DNA from: Amycolatopsis sp. CA-230715
GTDB lineage: Bacteria; Actinomycetota; Actinomycetes; Mycobacteriales; Pseudonocardiaceae
Assembly: GCF_018736145.1 (NCBI RefSeq)
Contig: NZ_CP059997.1
Location: forward strand, 333,501 to 397,500
Length of the DNA stretch: 64,000 nucleotides
Reading direction: 5' to 3'
Below, in pieces: positions 42,981-50,850 of the stretch; the first letter of the stretch is position 1, and each line of letters starts with the position of its first letter. The position numbers and the translations under genes are program-made. The notes below the pieces were generated by a model. That model was not told the DNA's origin. It searched no databases and saw nothing but the letters and a program-made list of their open reading frames with translations.

Positions 42981-43125
42981 GGCTGTCCCCCGTCGGTCCG
43001 CGTTCCGAGCCGGTGGTGCGCAACGGCTCCCGGTAGTTCTTCCCGCCACCCTATGCCCGCGATTCCGGCCGCCTCCGGCGTGGCAGCCTGCACCCGCGCC
43101 GCGACCAGGCGGTAGCGTTCGAAGC

Positions 43126-44133
43126 GTGGCCGTGACCGATCCCGTTGACTCCCGCCTGCTCGCCGCACTGGCCGAGCTGGGCAAGGCGGCGGTGCACGAG
43201 CTGGCCGCGAAGGTCGGCATGGACCCGCGCGAGGTCGCCTACCGGCTGGTCTCCCTGTCCGGCAGCGGGCTGCCGCTGCTCGTCGGCGTGGAGAGCGACC
43301 CCAACGGACTGCGCGCCGCGCTCGCCGGCGCGCCGCAGCAGCCACCGAACCAGCAGGTCCCCCAGCCGGGCCCGCAGCAACGGCCCCCGCAGCCGCCTTC
43401 ACCCGTGCACGGCGCGCCCTCGGGTGCCTACGCCGTGCACGGCACACCTTCGGCCGCGTACCCGGTGCAGGGCACGCCGTCGGCGCCCTACCCGGTGCAG
43501 GGCGTGCCGTCGGGCGCGTATCCGGTGCGGCAGGGACCGCCGCCGATGGCACGGCCGCCGCAGGGCCCGCCGCCGCGACCCCAGCAGCCGATGCGGCCAC
43601 CGCCTCCGCCGCCGGTGGACCCGGTGATGAGCACCTGGGGGCCGCCGCAGAGCGCGTCGTGGGCGCGCGGCGACGAGCAAATGCCCGGTGCGCCGAAGGC
43701 GCCCGTACCGAACCGCACCGGCCGCACCGGGGACGTGCTGCCGAGCGAAGGTCTCGAAGGCGAGCAGCTCACCGTGCAGCTGCTGGAGGTGCAGGATCCG
43801 GCGGACTTCCTGTTCAGCGCGGCGGGATACCGCCTGGAGGAGAACGAGCGGTCGGTCGTGGTGCACACCGAGGTGGTCAACCGCGGGCCCATCCCGTTCG
43901 CCTCGCTGCCGGACAACTTCCTCGAGCTGATCACCGCCGACGGCAAGGCCATCGGCAAGGCGCCGGTCTCGCTGACTTCGCGGCCACCGCACAAAATCGG
44001 CGTGCAGCCGGGTGAGACCGCGGGCGGGCACACCGTCTACGTGCTGCCGGAGTCCACGCGCGTGGTGTCGGTGCGCTGGAGCCCGCGGCCCGAACCGGAC
44101 GAACGCACCATCACCTGGGCGATCGAGGACTGA
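43126..44133 (+). CDS. Winged-helix/Pro-rich/DUF4352-like protein
   Basis: 335 residues in three parts. Residues 6-50 look like an AsnC-type helix-turn-helix (LLAALAELGKAAVHELAAKVGM). Residues 65-185 are Pro/Gln/Gly-rich and hold four tandem 10-residue repeats (GxPSxxYPVQ). Residues 200-335 form a beta-rich domain (LTVQLLEVQDPADFLF; VVVHTEVVNRGPIPF) like DUF4352/telomeric-repeat-type folds in secreted proteins, yet there is no signal or membrane segment. GTG at 43126, or GTG at 43132. The role is unknown; the mixture suggests a scaffold or regulator. Confidence 0.75.
   Translation: MAVTDPVDSRLLAALAELGKAAVHELAAKVGMDPREVAYRLVSLSGSGLPLLVGVESDPNGLRAALAGAPQQPPNQQVPQPGPQQRPPQPPSPVHGAPSGAYAVHGTPSAAYPVQGTPSAPYPVQGVPSGAYPVRQGPPPMARPPQGPPPRPQQPMRPPPPPPVDPVMSTWGPPQSASWARGDEQMPGAPKAPVPNRTGRTGDVLPSEGLEGEQLTVQLLEVQDPADFLFSAAGYRLEENERSVVVHTEVVNRGPIPFASLPDNFLELITADGKAIGKAPVSLTSRPPHKIGVQPGETAGGHTVYVLPESTRVVSVRWSPRPEPDERTITWAIED
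43408..43527 (+). repeat. Four tandem 30-bp in-frame repeats
   Basis: Units at 43408, 43438, 43468 and 43498 each encode ten residues of the form (H/Q)G-x-PS-x-x-Y-x-V. The DNA copies differ at several third positions, so the array is not freshly expanded. It lies in the disordered linker of the host protein and may vary in copy number between strains. Confidence 0.85.
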
Positions 44134-44134
44134 G

Positions 44135-45087
44135 TCACCGGCCGGGCACCGAGCCGAGCCGCGTGCGGTGCAGGCTGCTGTCGGAGAACTTCTGCGCCAC
44201 CGCGCGCAGGATCTCCGTCATCGCGAGCGCCGCGGGTGTCGGCTCCCTGGTTCCCGGGCGCGCCAGCAGGATCCGCCGCGTCGGCGCCGGGACGCCGCTG
44301 GCGAAGCTCACCAGCCGGACGTCGCTGCGCCGGTTCGTCAGCGCGAGCCGCGGCGCGATCGCGATGCCGAGCCCCGCCGCCACCATCGCCTGCGCCTCCT
44401 GGTAGTCGTGCGACTCGTAGGCGATGATCGGGTCGAACCCGGCGAGGTGGCAGCTGCGGCGCAGCACGGTGGCGACCGGGTGGTGGTCCGCCCTGATGAT
44501 CCACTGCTGGGACGCGAGCGAGGCGAGCGTGATCTCGGCTTCGTCGAGCAGCTCCGAATTCGCCGGGACCACCAGGACCGTCGGATCGTCGAGCAGGTGC
44601 GCGACCGTCAGCGCGCTTTCGTCGACGCGGTTCCATTCGTAGTCCCACAGCAGCGCCAGCTCGATCTCGCCGGTGTGCAGCAGTTCCAGCAGCTCGGCCA
44701 GCAGCGCCGAGCGGACGTGGGCGCGCGCACCGGGATGCTTGCGGGAGAACCGGGTCAGTGCCAGCGGCAGCAGCGACGCGCTGGCCGTGGGGAACGAGCC
44801 GAGCCGGAGCGTACCGCGGTCGAGCTTGGCGAACGAGTCCAGATCCGCTTGTGCGGCACGGAGTTCGCGCCGGATCGTCTGTCCTCTCGCGACCAGCGCC
44901 GCTCCGCGTCGGTGAGCCGGACCCCGCGCGGCAGCCGGTACAGCAGCGGCTGGCCGACCTCCGCTTCCAGCCGGGACATCTGCTGTGACGCCGCCGACGG
45001 CGTGATCCCGGCCGCCGCCGCGGCGCCGGTGAGCGACCCGTGCTCGGCCACGTCGACGAGCAGCAGCAGCCTCCGCAGATCCAGCAC
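44135..45087 (-). pseudogene. LysR-family regulator broken by a 1-bp deletion
   Basis: From 45087 leftward the frame gives a normal LysR DNA-binding head (LRRLLLLVDVAEHGSLTGAA; ITPSAASQQMSRLEAEVGQ; LPRGVRLTDA). At about 44900-44905 the frame is lost: GCGGAGCG stands where GCGGGAGCG would give the family-standard LTDAGAALVARG. One base further on, the other frame continues uninterrupted through the whole effector domain to GSVPGR at 44135. Restoring one G yields a 317-residue LysR of normal length. It could be a true pseudogene or a sequencing slip. Its operator region also carries an IS, and the target would be the divergent prpF-like operon. Confidence 0.82.
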
Positions 45088-45112
45088 GAGCCCTCCTTCC
45101 GTCTTTAGCTCA

Positions 45113-45128
45113 GCTTAACCAGTACTAA
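45113..45128. promoter_or_regulatory. Left part of a palindromic operator split by the IS
   Basis: GCTTA at 45113-45117 and, across the element, TAAGC at 45995-45999. Removing the IS and one TAA copy restores GCTTA-N8-TAAGC, an LysR-type dyad between the lysR-like gene and the prpF-like operon. The IS target TAA is the right half of this dyad. Confidence 0.55.
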
Positions 45129-45994
45129 GAGCGTGTCTCGTATGGGTTTTGTGGTTGGTGGTGCATGATCTGTGCTGTGGTCGATGCGTTGTCTCGGCGG
45201 TTGGTGCCGGATGAGTTGTGGGCTCTGGTCGAGCCGTTGATCCCCTCGTTTGCGCCGCGTCCGCAGGGTGGTGGCAGGGCGCCAGTTGACGACCGGGCCG
45301 TGTTCACGGCGGTGGTGTACGTGCTGACTAGCGGGTGCGCGTGGCGGATGCTGCCACCGTCGTTCGGCGTCACGGTGCCGACCGCGCATCGACGGTTCAC
45401 CGAATGGACCAAAGCCGGTCTATGGCCTCGACTGCACCGGGCCGTCCTGGACGAACTGGGCAGCCAAGGCGAGATCGACTGGTCACGGGCAGTCCTGGAC
45501 GGAGCATCGGTTCGCGCGAAAAAAGGGGACCCATGACCGGCCCGAACCCGGTCGACCGCGGCAAGGCCGGATCGAAGATCCACGTCCTGTCCGACCGGGC
45601 GGGCCTGCCGCTGGCGGTCGCGGTATCTGCCGCGAACACCAACGACTCCTACACTCTCAAACCCTTGGTCATGGCGATCCCCGCGATCAAGTCCCGACGC
45701 GGACCCCGCCGCCGCAAACCCAGCAAGCTGCACGCCGACAAGGCCTACGACCACACCGACCTACGGGACTGGGTCCGTGACCGCGGCATCGTCGTGCGCA
45801 TCGCCCGCAAAGGCATCGAGTCCAGCAAGAAACTCGGCAAACACCGCTGGGTCATCGAACGATCCATCGCCTGGCTCTTCGGCTACCACCGGCTCGCCAT
45901 CCGCTATGACCGCTACGCCAACCACTTCTGCGCCTTCCTCACCCTCGCCGCCACTCTCACCTGCTACAAGAAACTCGCCAAATGAGACATGCTC
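45129..45994 (+). mobile_element. IS5-family insertion sequence (IS427-like), 866 bp
   Basis: Imperfect terminal inverted repeats begin GAGCGTGTCTCGTATGG on the left and read GAGCATGTCTCATTTGG on the right (reverse complement). The direct repeat TAA at 45126-45128 and 45995-45997 marks the target duplication. One transposase gene split by an A6G4 slippery run fills the element. Ends, duplication and DDE residues all look intact, so it is probably a recent and potentially active insertion. Confidence 0.9.
45165..45985 (+). CDS. IS5-family transposase made by frameshifting
   Basis: Two overlapping frames: the first (to 45536) carries the DNA-binding head (LVPDELWALVEPLIPS) and the first catalytic Asp in VLDGASVRAKK; the second (to 45985) carries TGPNPVDRGKAGSK, Asp in LHADKAYDHTD and Glu in HRWVIERSIAWL. 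The frames meet at A6G4 (45519-45528); a -1 shift joins them into about 273 residues, the usual length. Programmed frameshifting at this site is characteristic of this IS5 subgroup, so the split is not decay. Confidence 0.88.
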
Positions 45995-46074
45995 TAAGCA
46001 GATGGCTATTGTTCTCAATCCTCGCGCTTGTCACGGTAATGCCCCGACCCCGCCGAGCAGGAGGAAGAACCGCC

Positions 46075-47151
46075 GTGCACGTGCCAGCGACCTTGGTCAG
46101 AGGGGGAACCAGCAAGTGCTGGTTGTTCGACGCCGCCGACGTACCGTCCGATTTGGACGAACTCGAACGGCTCCTCATCAGCGCTTACGGCGCGGCCGAC
46201 CCGGTGCAGCTCGACGGCGTCGGCGGCGCGACGCCGACCACCTCGAAGGCCGCCGTGGTCCGGCGCGCCGACACCGGAAGCGTTGACGTCGACTACCTCT
46301 TCTGCCAGGTCGGCATCGGCGTCGAGCGGGTCGAATGGGGCAGCAACTGCGGGAACTGCGCCACCGCGATCGGCCTGTGGGCGGTCACCCGCGGTCTCGT
46401 GCCGATCACCGGCGACCGCACGCGCGTGGTGCTGCGCAACACCAACACCGGCGCCGTGCTGGAGGCCGAAGTGGACACCACCGGCGGGATCGCGCACGAG
46501 TTCGGCACCGCGACCGTGCCGGGCACCCGTTCCGGCGGCGTCGCGGTCGGACTGACCTTTGTGGACCCCGTCCACTCGGTGCCTTCGCCGAGGACCGAGT
46601 TGGTCGTCGACGACCGCGCGGTGCCGGTGACCCTGCTGGACGCGGGCGCCCCGATGGCCCTCGTCGACGCCGCCCGCACCGGGCGCGACGCCGCCGCGTC
46701 GATCGCCGCGGTCCGCCGGGAAGTCGGCTGGCTGCGATCCGTGCGCCGCGCCGCGGCACCGCTGATGGGGCTCAGCCCGGAGGCCGACGCCGTGCCGAAA
46801 GTGGGGCTCGTCGGTTCGCCGGTGGCCTACCGCAGCACGACCGGGGAACGGATCGGCGCCGCCGACTACGACGTCTCGGTGCGCATGCTGACCATGACCG
46901 AGCCCCATCCCACGATCGGGCTGACCTCGGCCACGGGCATCGGCGTGGCCAACCTCGTGCCCGGTTCGGTGGTGCACGCCCGCTCCACCGAGCCGGGCGG
47001 GGAAGTGCTGCGAATCGGCACCCCGGCCGGGGTCGTGGCCGTAACCTGTGCGGACCTCGACGGGTCCGTGCCGCGCCGGGTGACCGTGCGGCGCGCGGCG
47101 CGGGTGCTGTGCGAAGCCAGCATCTCCGTCGCCGAACCGCTTTCCGCCTGA
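46075..47151 (+). CDS. PrpF-family isomerase-like protein
   Basis: 358 residues with the two diaminopimelate-epimerase-like halves of the PrpF/DUF453 family: LVRGGTSKCWLFDA, then VEWGSNCGNCATAIG and LTMTEPHPTIGLTSA. Family members isomerise unsaturated tricarboxylates (2-methylaconitate, 4-oxalomesaconate). Cys in GTSKC and SNCGNC are possible acid-base residues. AGGAGGAAG at 46059 fixes the GTG at 46075; an in-frame ATG inside the IS end is an accident of the insertion. With the transporter downstream it suggests import and use of a di- or tricarboxylic acid. Confidence 0.85.
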   Translation: MHVPATLVRGGTSKCWLFDAADVPSDLDELERLLISAYGAADPVQLDGVGGATPTTSKAAVVRRADTGSVDVDYLFCQVGIGVERVEWGSNCGNCATAIGLWAVTRGLVPITGDRTRVVLRNTNTGAVLEAEVDTTGGIAHEFGTATVPGTRSGGVAVGLTFVDPVHSVPSPRTELVVDDRAVPVTLLDAGAPMALVDAARTGRDAAASIAAVRREVGWLRSVRRAAAPLMGLSPEADAVPKVGLVGSPVAYRSTTGERIGAADYDVSVRMLTMTEPHPTIGLTSATGIGVANLVPGSVVHARSTEPGGEVLRIGTPAGVVAVTCADLDGSVPRRVTVRRAARVLCEASISVAEPLSA

Positions 47152-47209
47152 CCTTCCCCGCTCGCCCCGTCTGACCGTCTGACCGTCTGAAAAGGACAGT
47201 GTTGTTCCG

Positions 47210-48436
47210 ATGACCGCTGAACTGGTTTCCCTCGGTGCGCTCGTGCTCATGTTCGTGGTCGCCACCGTGCTGCCGATCAACATCGGCATACTCCCCTTCG
47301 TCGGCGCGTTCGTGGTCGGCACCCTGTCGCTCGGCCTCGACCAGGACCAGATCTTCGAAGGGTTCCCGGTTTCGCTGTTCGTCACGATCGTCGGTGTCAC
47401 GTACCTGTTTTCGGTGGCGCGGCACAACGGCACGATCGACCTGCTCGTCTCGGCGGGGGTCCGGCTCGTGCGCGGCAAGGTCACGCTGATCCCGTGGGTG
47501 CTGTTCACCGTCGCCGCGGTGCTCACCGCGTTCGGCACCTTCACCCCCGCCGCGGTCGCCCTGCTGGCCCCCATCGGAATGAACTTCGCGTTCCGCTACC
47601 GGATGAGCCCGCTGATGGTGATCAGCGGCGCGCACGCGGGCGCGTTCTCCCCCGTCGCCGTCTCGGGCGTGCTCGTCTCCGGCATGGTCGCGAAGACCTC
47701 CCTGTCCGTCGCCCCGGTGGTGCTGTTCTTCGCGAGCTTCGGCTTCAACCTGCTGCTGTCGCTGCTGACGTTCTTGTTACTGCGCAAGCGTTCTGCGGAA
47801 CCGGTGCCCGAACCCGATGAGCATCCGACGGCCGGGCGGATCACCTGGCGGCAGGCACTCACCCTCGCCCTGCTCCTGGCCCTCGTCGTCGGCGCACTGG
47901 GATTCCACCTCGAAATCGGCTTCCTCGCACTGGCCGCCGGCGCCCTGCTCTCCTTGGTCGACATGAAGAACCAGGCGAAGGCGATCGACGGCATCAGCTG
48001 GTCCACGATCCTGTTGGTGGCGGGCATGGTCACCTACGTGACGATCCTGGAAAAAGCCGGAACCATCGACCTGCTCTCCCACCAGGCCGCGACACTCGGC
48101 ACCCCGCTCGTGGTGGCACTGGTGCTGTGCTTCGTCGTCGCGGTGACGTCCGCCTTCGCCTCGTCCACCGCGATCCTGACCGCGATCATCCCGGTCGCCG
48201 TCCCCCTGCTGCTCTCCAGCGGCCTCAGCGCAGGCGGCCTGATCGCGGCTTTGGCGGTATCCACGACCATCGTCGACGTCTCCCCTTTCTCGACGAACGG
48301 CGCCTTGGTGTTGAGCAACGCGCGCGGGGTGGATCGGGACCGGTTCTACCGGCAGGTGGTCCGGTATACGTGCGGGATCGTCGGGTTCGGCCCGGTATTG
48401 GCTTGGGGCGCCTTGGTTCTGCCCGGTGTCCTGTAA
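47210..48436 (+). CDS. MatC/SLC13-like carboxylate transporter
   Basis: 408 residues, about eleven helices in two repeats, with the re-entrant motifs FTPAAVALLAPIGM and FASSTAILTAIIPVAVP that belong to the ion-transporter superfamily (MatC, DASS, ArsB). SPFSTNGALVLSNA near the end is typical of MatC-type dicarboxylate carriers. AAAAGGA lies upstream of the ATG at 47210. Between it and prpF is an 8-bp tandem repeat GTCTGACC (47169-47190). Probably the importer for the substrate of the PrpF-like enzyme. Confidence 0.85.
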   Translation: MTAELVSLGALVLMFVVATVLPINIGILPFVGAFVVGTLSLGLDQDQIFEGFPVSLFVTIVGVTYLFSVARHNGTIDLLVSAGVRLVRGKVTLIPWVLFTVAAVLTAFGTFTPAAVALLAPIGMNFAFRYRMSPLMVISGAHAGAFSPVAVSGVLVSGMVAKTSLSVAPVVLFFASFGFNLLLSLLTFLLLRKRSAEPVPEPDEHPTAGRITWRQALTLALLLALVVGALGFHLEIGFLALAAGALLSLVDMKNQAKAIDGISWSTILLVAGMVTYVTILEKAGTIDLLSHQAATLGTPLVVALVLCFVVAVTSAFASSTAILTAIIPVAVPLLLSSGLSAGGLIAALAVSTTIVDVSPFSTNGALVLSNARGVDRDRFYRQVVRYTCGIVGFGPVLAWGALVLPGVL

Positions 48437-48505
48437 CGATTTTCAGCCCGGCGCCGACGGACAGATCACGCTCGCGCACTCAGCGCGGCAAAAAAAGGGG
48501 GAGGA

Positions 48506-49075
48506 ATGCTGACTTCGAGAACCCGTGCGGCCGTTTTCGGTGCTTCCGCCGTCGTCGCGGCCGGAGCGTTCGCCACCGGCATGTCGTTGTCCGCCACCGG
48601 TCAGGGAAACCCCGTCGAGGACTTCGGCCGCGCGTCCTGTGTCATCGACGCGGCTGGCACCTGCACCGTTTCGCACAAACTAGGCGTCGTTCCGACCGCC
48701 GTACTGGTTTCACCCGATACCCCGGGACAGTTCAACGGGTTCATGCTGAACACCGTCCACGACTCCCTCACCGCGACTTCGTTCCGGGTGCGGGCCATGT
48801 TCGATGCGACGACACCGAAGGCGGGCGGGCAGATCTGGTTCACGTACTGGGCGAGGAGGACCGGCGATCCGGTTCCGCCGACGAAGACGCCCACGTCCCC
48901 GACCAAACCAACCGTCACTCCGACCGTTCCCCCGACGAAACCGACTGTTCCTCCGGCTAAAACCACCACGCCCACTTCCGAACTCCCAACCTCGACAAGC
49001 CCTTCGACACCCGCGAAGCCGCCATCGTCCTCGCGGACACTCCCGACAGTCCCCGGATTTCCCGACGGTCAGTGA
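48506..49075 (+). CDS. Secreted protein with Thr/Pro-rich tail
   Basis: 189 residues. Signal peptide 1-30 (AAVFGASAVVAAGAFATG). A globular domain of about 85 residues (SCVIDAAGTCTVSHKLGVVP; GGQIWFTYWA) with two Cys 8 residues apart resembles the small beta domain seen in phage tail and H-type-lectin-like proteins. Then 65 residues rich in Pro and Thr (TKPTVTPTVPPTKPTVPP) that probably span the cell wall or are glycosylated. Very strong ribosome site GGGGGAGG before the ATG at 48506. Cargo or partner unknown. Confidence 0.75.
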   Translation: MLTSRTRAAVFGASAVVAAGAFATGMSLSATGQGNPVEDFGRASCVIDAAGTCTVSHKLGVVPTAVLVSPDTPGQFNGFMLNTVHDSLTATSFRVRAMFDATTPKAGGQIWFTYWARRTGDPVPPTKTPTSPTKPTVTPTVPPTKPTVPPAKTTTPTSELPTSTSPSTPAKPPSSSRTLPTVPGFPDGQ

Positions 49076-49263
49076 AGGGTCGTAGCGGTTGCTTCGCCGT
49101 TGTCGGGCTGCGGTTCAAAGAAGGCTTTGGACGGGAAGGAGGTGTGCGGATTTCGTTGCCCGGCTGCGGTTGCATTGTGGTTCGGCGGCAGTTTTCCTTG
49201 GTGCAACTCGGTTTCCTCGTTGGTCCACTGTGGACTTTCCAAGTGATTCACCCGATCGAGTCA

Positions 49264-49292
49264 GTCGAACCTGTGTGCGATCGCGGTAGAAT
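49264..49292 (+). promoter_or_regulatory. Probable promoter of the DUF222-HNH gene
   Basis: TAGAAT at 49287-49292 is a good -10, with GTCGAA at 49264-49269 as a weak -35 at 17 bp. The GTG start is only seven bases past the -10, so a leaderless message is expected. The rest of the 223-bp gap (49076-49298) holds one TCCACTGTGGA palindrome at 49224 and nothing else recognised. Confidence 0.5.
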
Positions 49293-49298
49293 GGAGTC

Positions 49299-50555
49299 GT
49301 GTCCGAGACTTCTCCTTCCCTTGCGCCGCAGCAGGAGCTGTGGCAGCTCAACGCGCGTGAACTCGCCGCGCTGTTGAGGGAGGAGTTCGTGCTGTGGTGG
49401 CAGCAGGAATCGCGCCTCCACCGCATTATCGCGCGCCTGGACAACGGTGGCGCTCGCGATTTGGGGTACACGAGCGTGGCCGGTCTGGTGGCGGATATCG
49501 CGCGGAGTTCCGGTCCGGGCGTGAAGAAGCTGGTGAAGCGCGCGCTCGTGACCAACCCGAGTCAGGGGATCGATGGCGCGGAGATTCCCGCTCCGGCACC
49601 CCTTGTCGGCGAGGCCGCCCGGGAGGGTGAGATCTCACCGGAGCACGTGGACGGGATTGTGCGGGTGCTGGAGAAAATCCCCGCCACGACCCCGGAAGAG
49701 GACCGGGAGTTCGCGGAACGGTCCCTGGTCGAACTGGCCCGCACCGCGGGCGTCAAGGAGATCAGCAAGCTAGGCAAGGCAATCCTCGGCCACCTCGACC
49801 CTGACGGCACCGAGCCCCGCGACACTCCTGCCCCGAGGCGAGAGCTGAACTTCCATCACCGCAAGGATGGTTCGGCGAAGTTCGACGGCTACCTCGATCC
49901 CCTCTCCGCCGCGAAAACCCTTGCCCTGTTGGATCCTCTCGCCCAATTTAGTGAGGGTGACCCGACGGGCGAGCCGGTGCAGCGGAGTCGGGCCGAGCGA
50001 TACGGGGACGCGTTCATGGAGCTGGTCGCCCTCGCCGCCAGCCACCCCGAATCCCCGAACCGCAGCGGTAATCGCTCGGACCTGATCGTGACAATCCCAC
50101 TGGCTGACCTGAAAAAGGAACTCGGCACAGCCTGCCTGGACATGGTCACCACGATCACCGCCAGCGAAGCCCGAATTCTCGCCTGCGACTGCCGGGTCAT
50201 CCCCGCCATACTCGACGGCAAGGGCCAACCGCTGGAACTCGGCCGGGCCAAACGAGTGGTGACCGAGGCACTCCGCTTCATGTTGGCGTTGCGGGATTCC
50301 GGATGTGCTTTCCCGGGGTGTTCCCGGGCGCCGCGACACTGCGAGGCGCATCACGTCGTGCACTGGGCCCACGGTGGCCCCACCGATCTGGGCAACCTCG
50401 TCCTGTTGTGCGCCCACCACCACAGACTTTTGCATCGTAGCGACTGGAAACTCCGCATGGTCGACGGCCTCCCGGAGTTCACCCCACCCGAATTCGTCGA
50501 CCCGTGGCGAAGATCGAGATCGAACCGCCACACCGCCCAACCCCGCGCCGCCTGA
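49299..50555 (+). CDS. DUF222/13E12-type HNH endonuclease
   Basis: 418 residues. Helical DUF222 N-terminus (LWQLNARELAALLREEF; HRIIARLDNGGARDLGY) and a C-terminal zinc-bound HNH domain: CAFPGCSRAPRHCEAHHVVHWAHGG, then NLVLLCAHHHRLLH. These are the multicopy 13E12-repeat-like proteins of actinobacteria, often mobile or phage-linked, whose biological role is poorly known. The HNH Cys and His are all present, so nuclease activity is likely. Confidence 0.9.
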   Translation: MSETSPSLAPQQELWQLNARELAALLREEFVLWWQQESRLHRIIARLDNGGARDLGYTSVAGLVADIARSSGPGVKKLVKRALVTNPSQGIDGAEIPAPAPLVGEAAREGEISPEHVDGIVRVLEKIPATTPEEDREFAERSLVELARTAGVKEISKLGKAILGHLDPDGTEPRDTPAPRRELNFHHRKDGSAKFDGYLDPLSAAKTLALLDPLAQFSEGDPTGEPVQRSRAERYGDAFMELVALAASHPESPNRSGNRSDLIVTIPLADLKKELGTACLDMVTTITASEARILACDCRVIPAILDGKGQPLELGRAKRVVTEALRFMLALRDSGCAFPGCSRAPRHCEAHHVVHWAHGGPTDLGNLVLLCAHHHRLLHRSDWKLRMVDGLPEFTPPEFVDPWRRSRSNRHTAQPRAA

Positions 50556-50617
50556 CAGTCGAAGCCGCCACAAGGCGGCCGTGTCCACAACGGACGGACC
50601 CGCCAACACCCGGCTCT

Positions 50618-50850
50618 TCAGCCACTCCCCGGCGAAGGGCAGAACGACCGCGCCCCGAACACACGCGAGCCGCACAGCGCACCAAACGCCGCACGCGAGA
50701 GGCACAGCGCCCACCCAGAGGCTCCTTCGAGTCCCGCACCAACACCGCCTCCCCCACGCACGCCACCTCGACACAGTTCGCCTGGGTACCGCTATAGCTG
50801 CTCTTGACCCACGACAAGCGAAGGCTGGTTGCCCTGTGTGACACCTGCAT
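50618..50850 (-). pseudogene. DUF397 protein with a 1-bp frameshift
   Basis: From 50850 leftward the frame encodes a typical DUF397 core: WVKSSYSGTQANCVEVACVG then VLVRDSKEPLGG. After this the frame wanders, but one base later the sequence resumes as ALCLSRAAFGALCGSRV, the usual DUF397 end, and stops at 50618. Restoring one base in the CCC run at 50710-50712 gives 77 residues, the normal size. It overlaps the 3' end of the XRE gene, the standard pairing. Could be a sequencing error. ATG at 50850 or GTG at 50844. Confidence 0.7.

Noticed and set aside
43408..43527. Direct repeats as a CRISPR array
   Set aside because: Repeats are contiguous without spacers, in frame and inside a Pro-rich protein gene. 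No CRISPR array or cas gene was seen anywhere in the window.
45165..45985. Transposase as a pseudogene because of its two frames
   Set aside because: The split lies at an A6G4 slippery run typical for this IS5 subgroup, and all DDE residues and ends are intact.
48960..49075. Sorting signal at the end of the secreted Thr/Pro-rich protein, to match the sortase
   Set aside because: LPTVPG occurs near the C-terminus but no hydrophobic helix and basic tail follow, so it is not an LPxTG-type signal.
49770..50774. Minus-strand open frame over the DUF222-HNH gene
   Set aside because: Antisense to a gene with an intact HNH domain; only its first part borders the DUF397 remnant, which is explained by a 1-bp shift.
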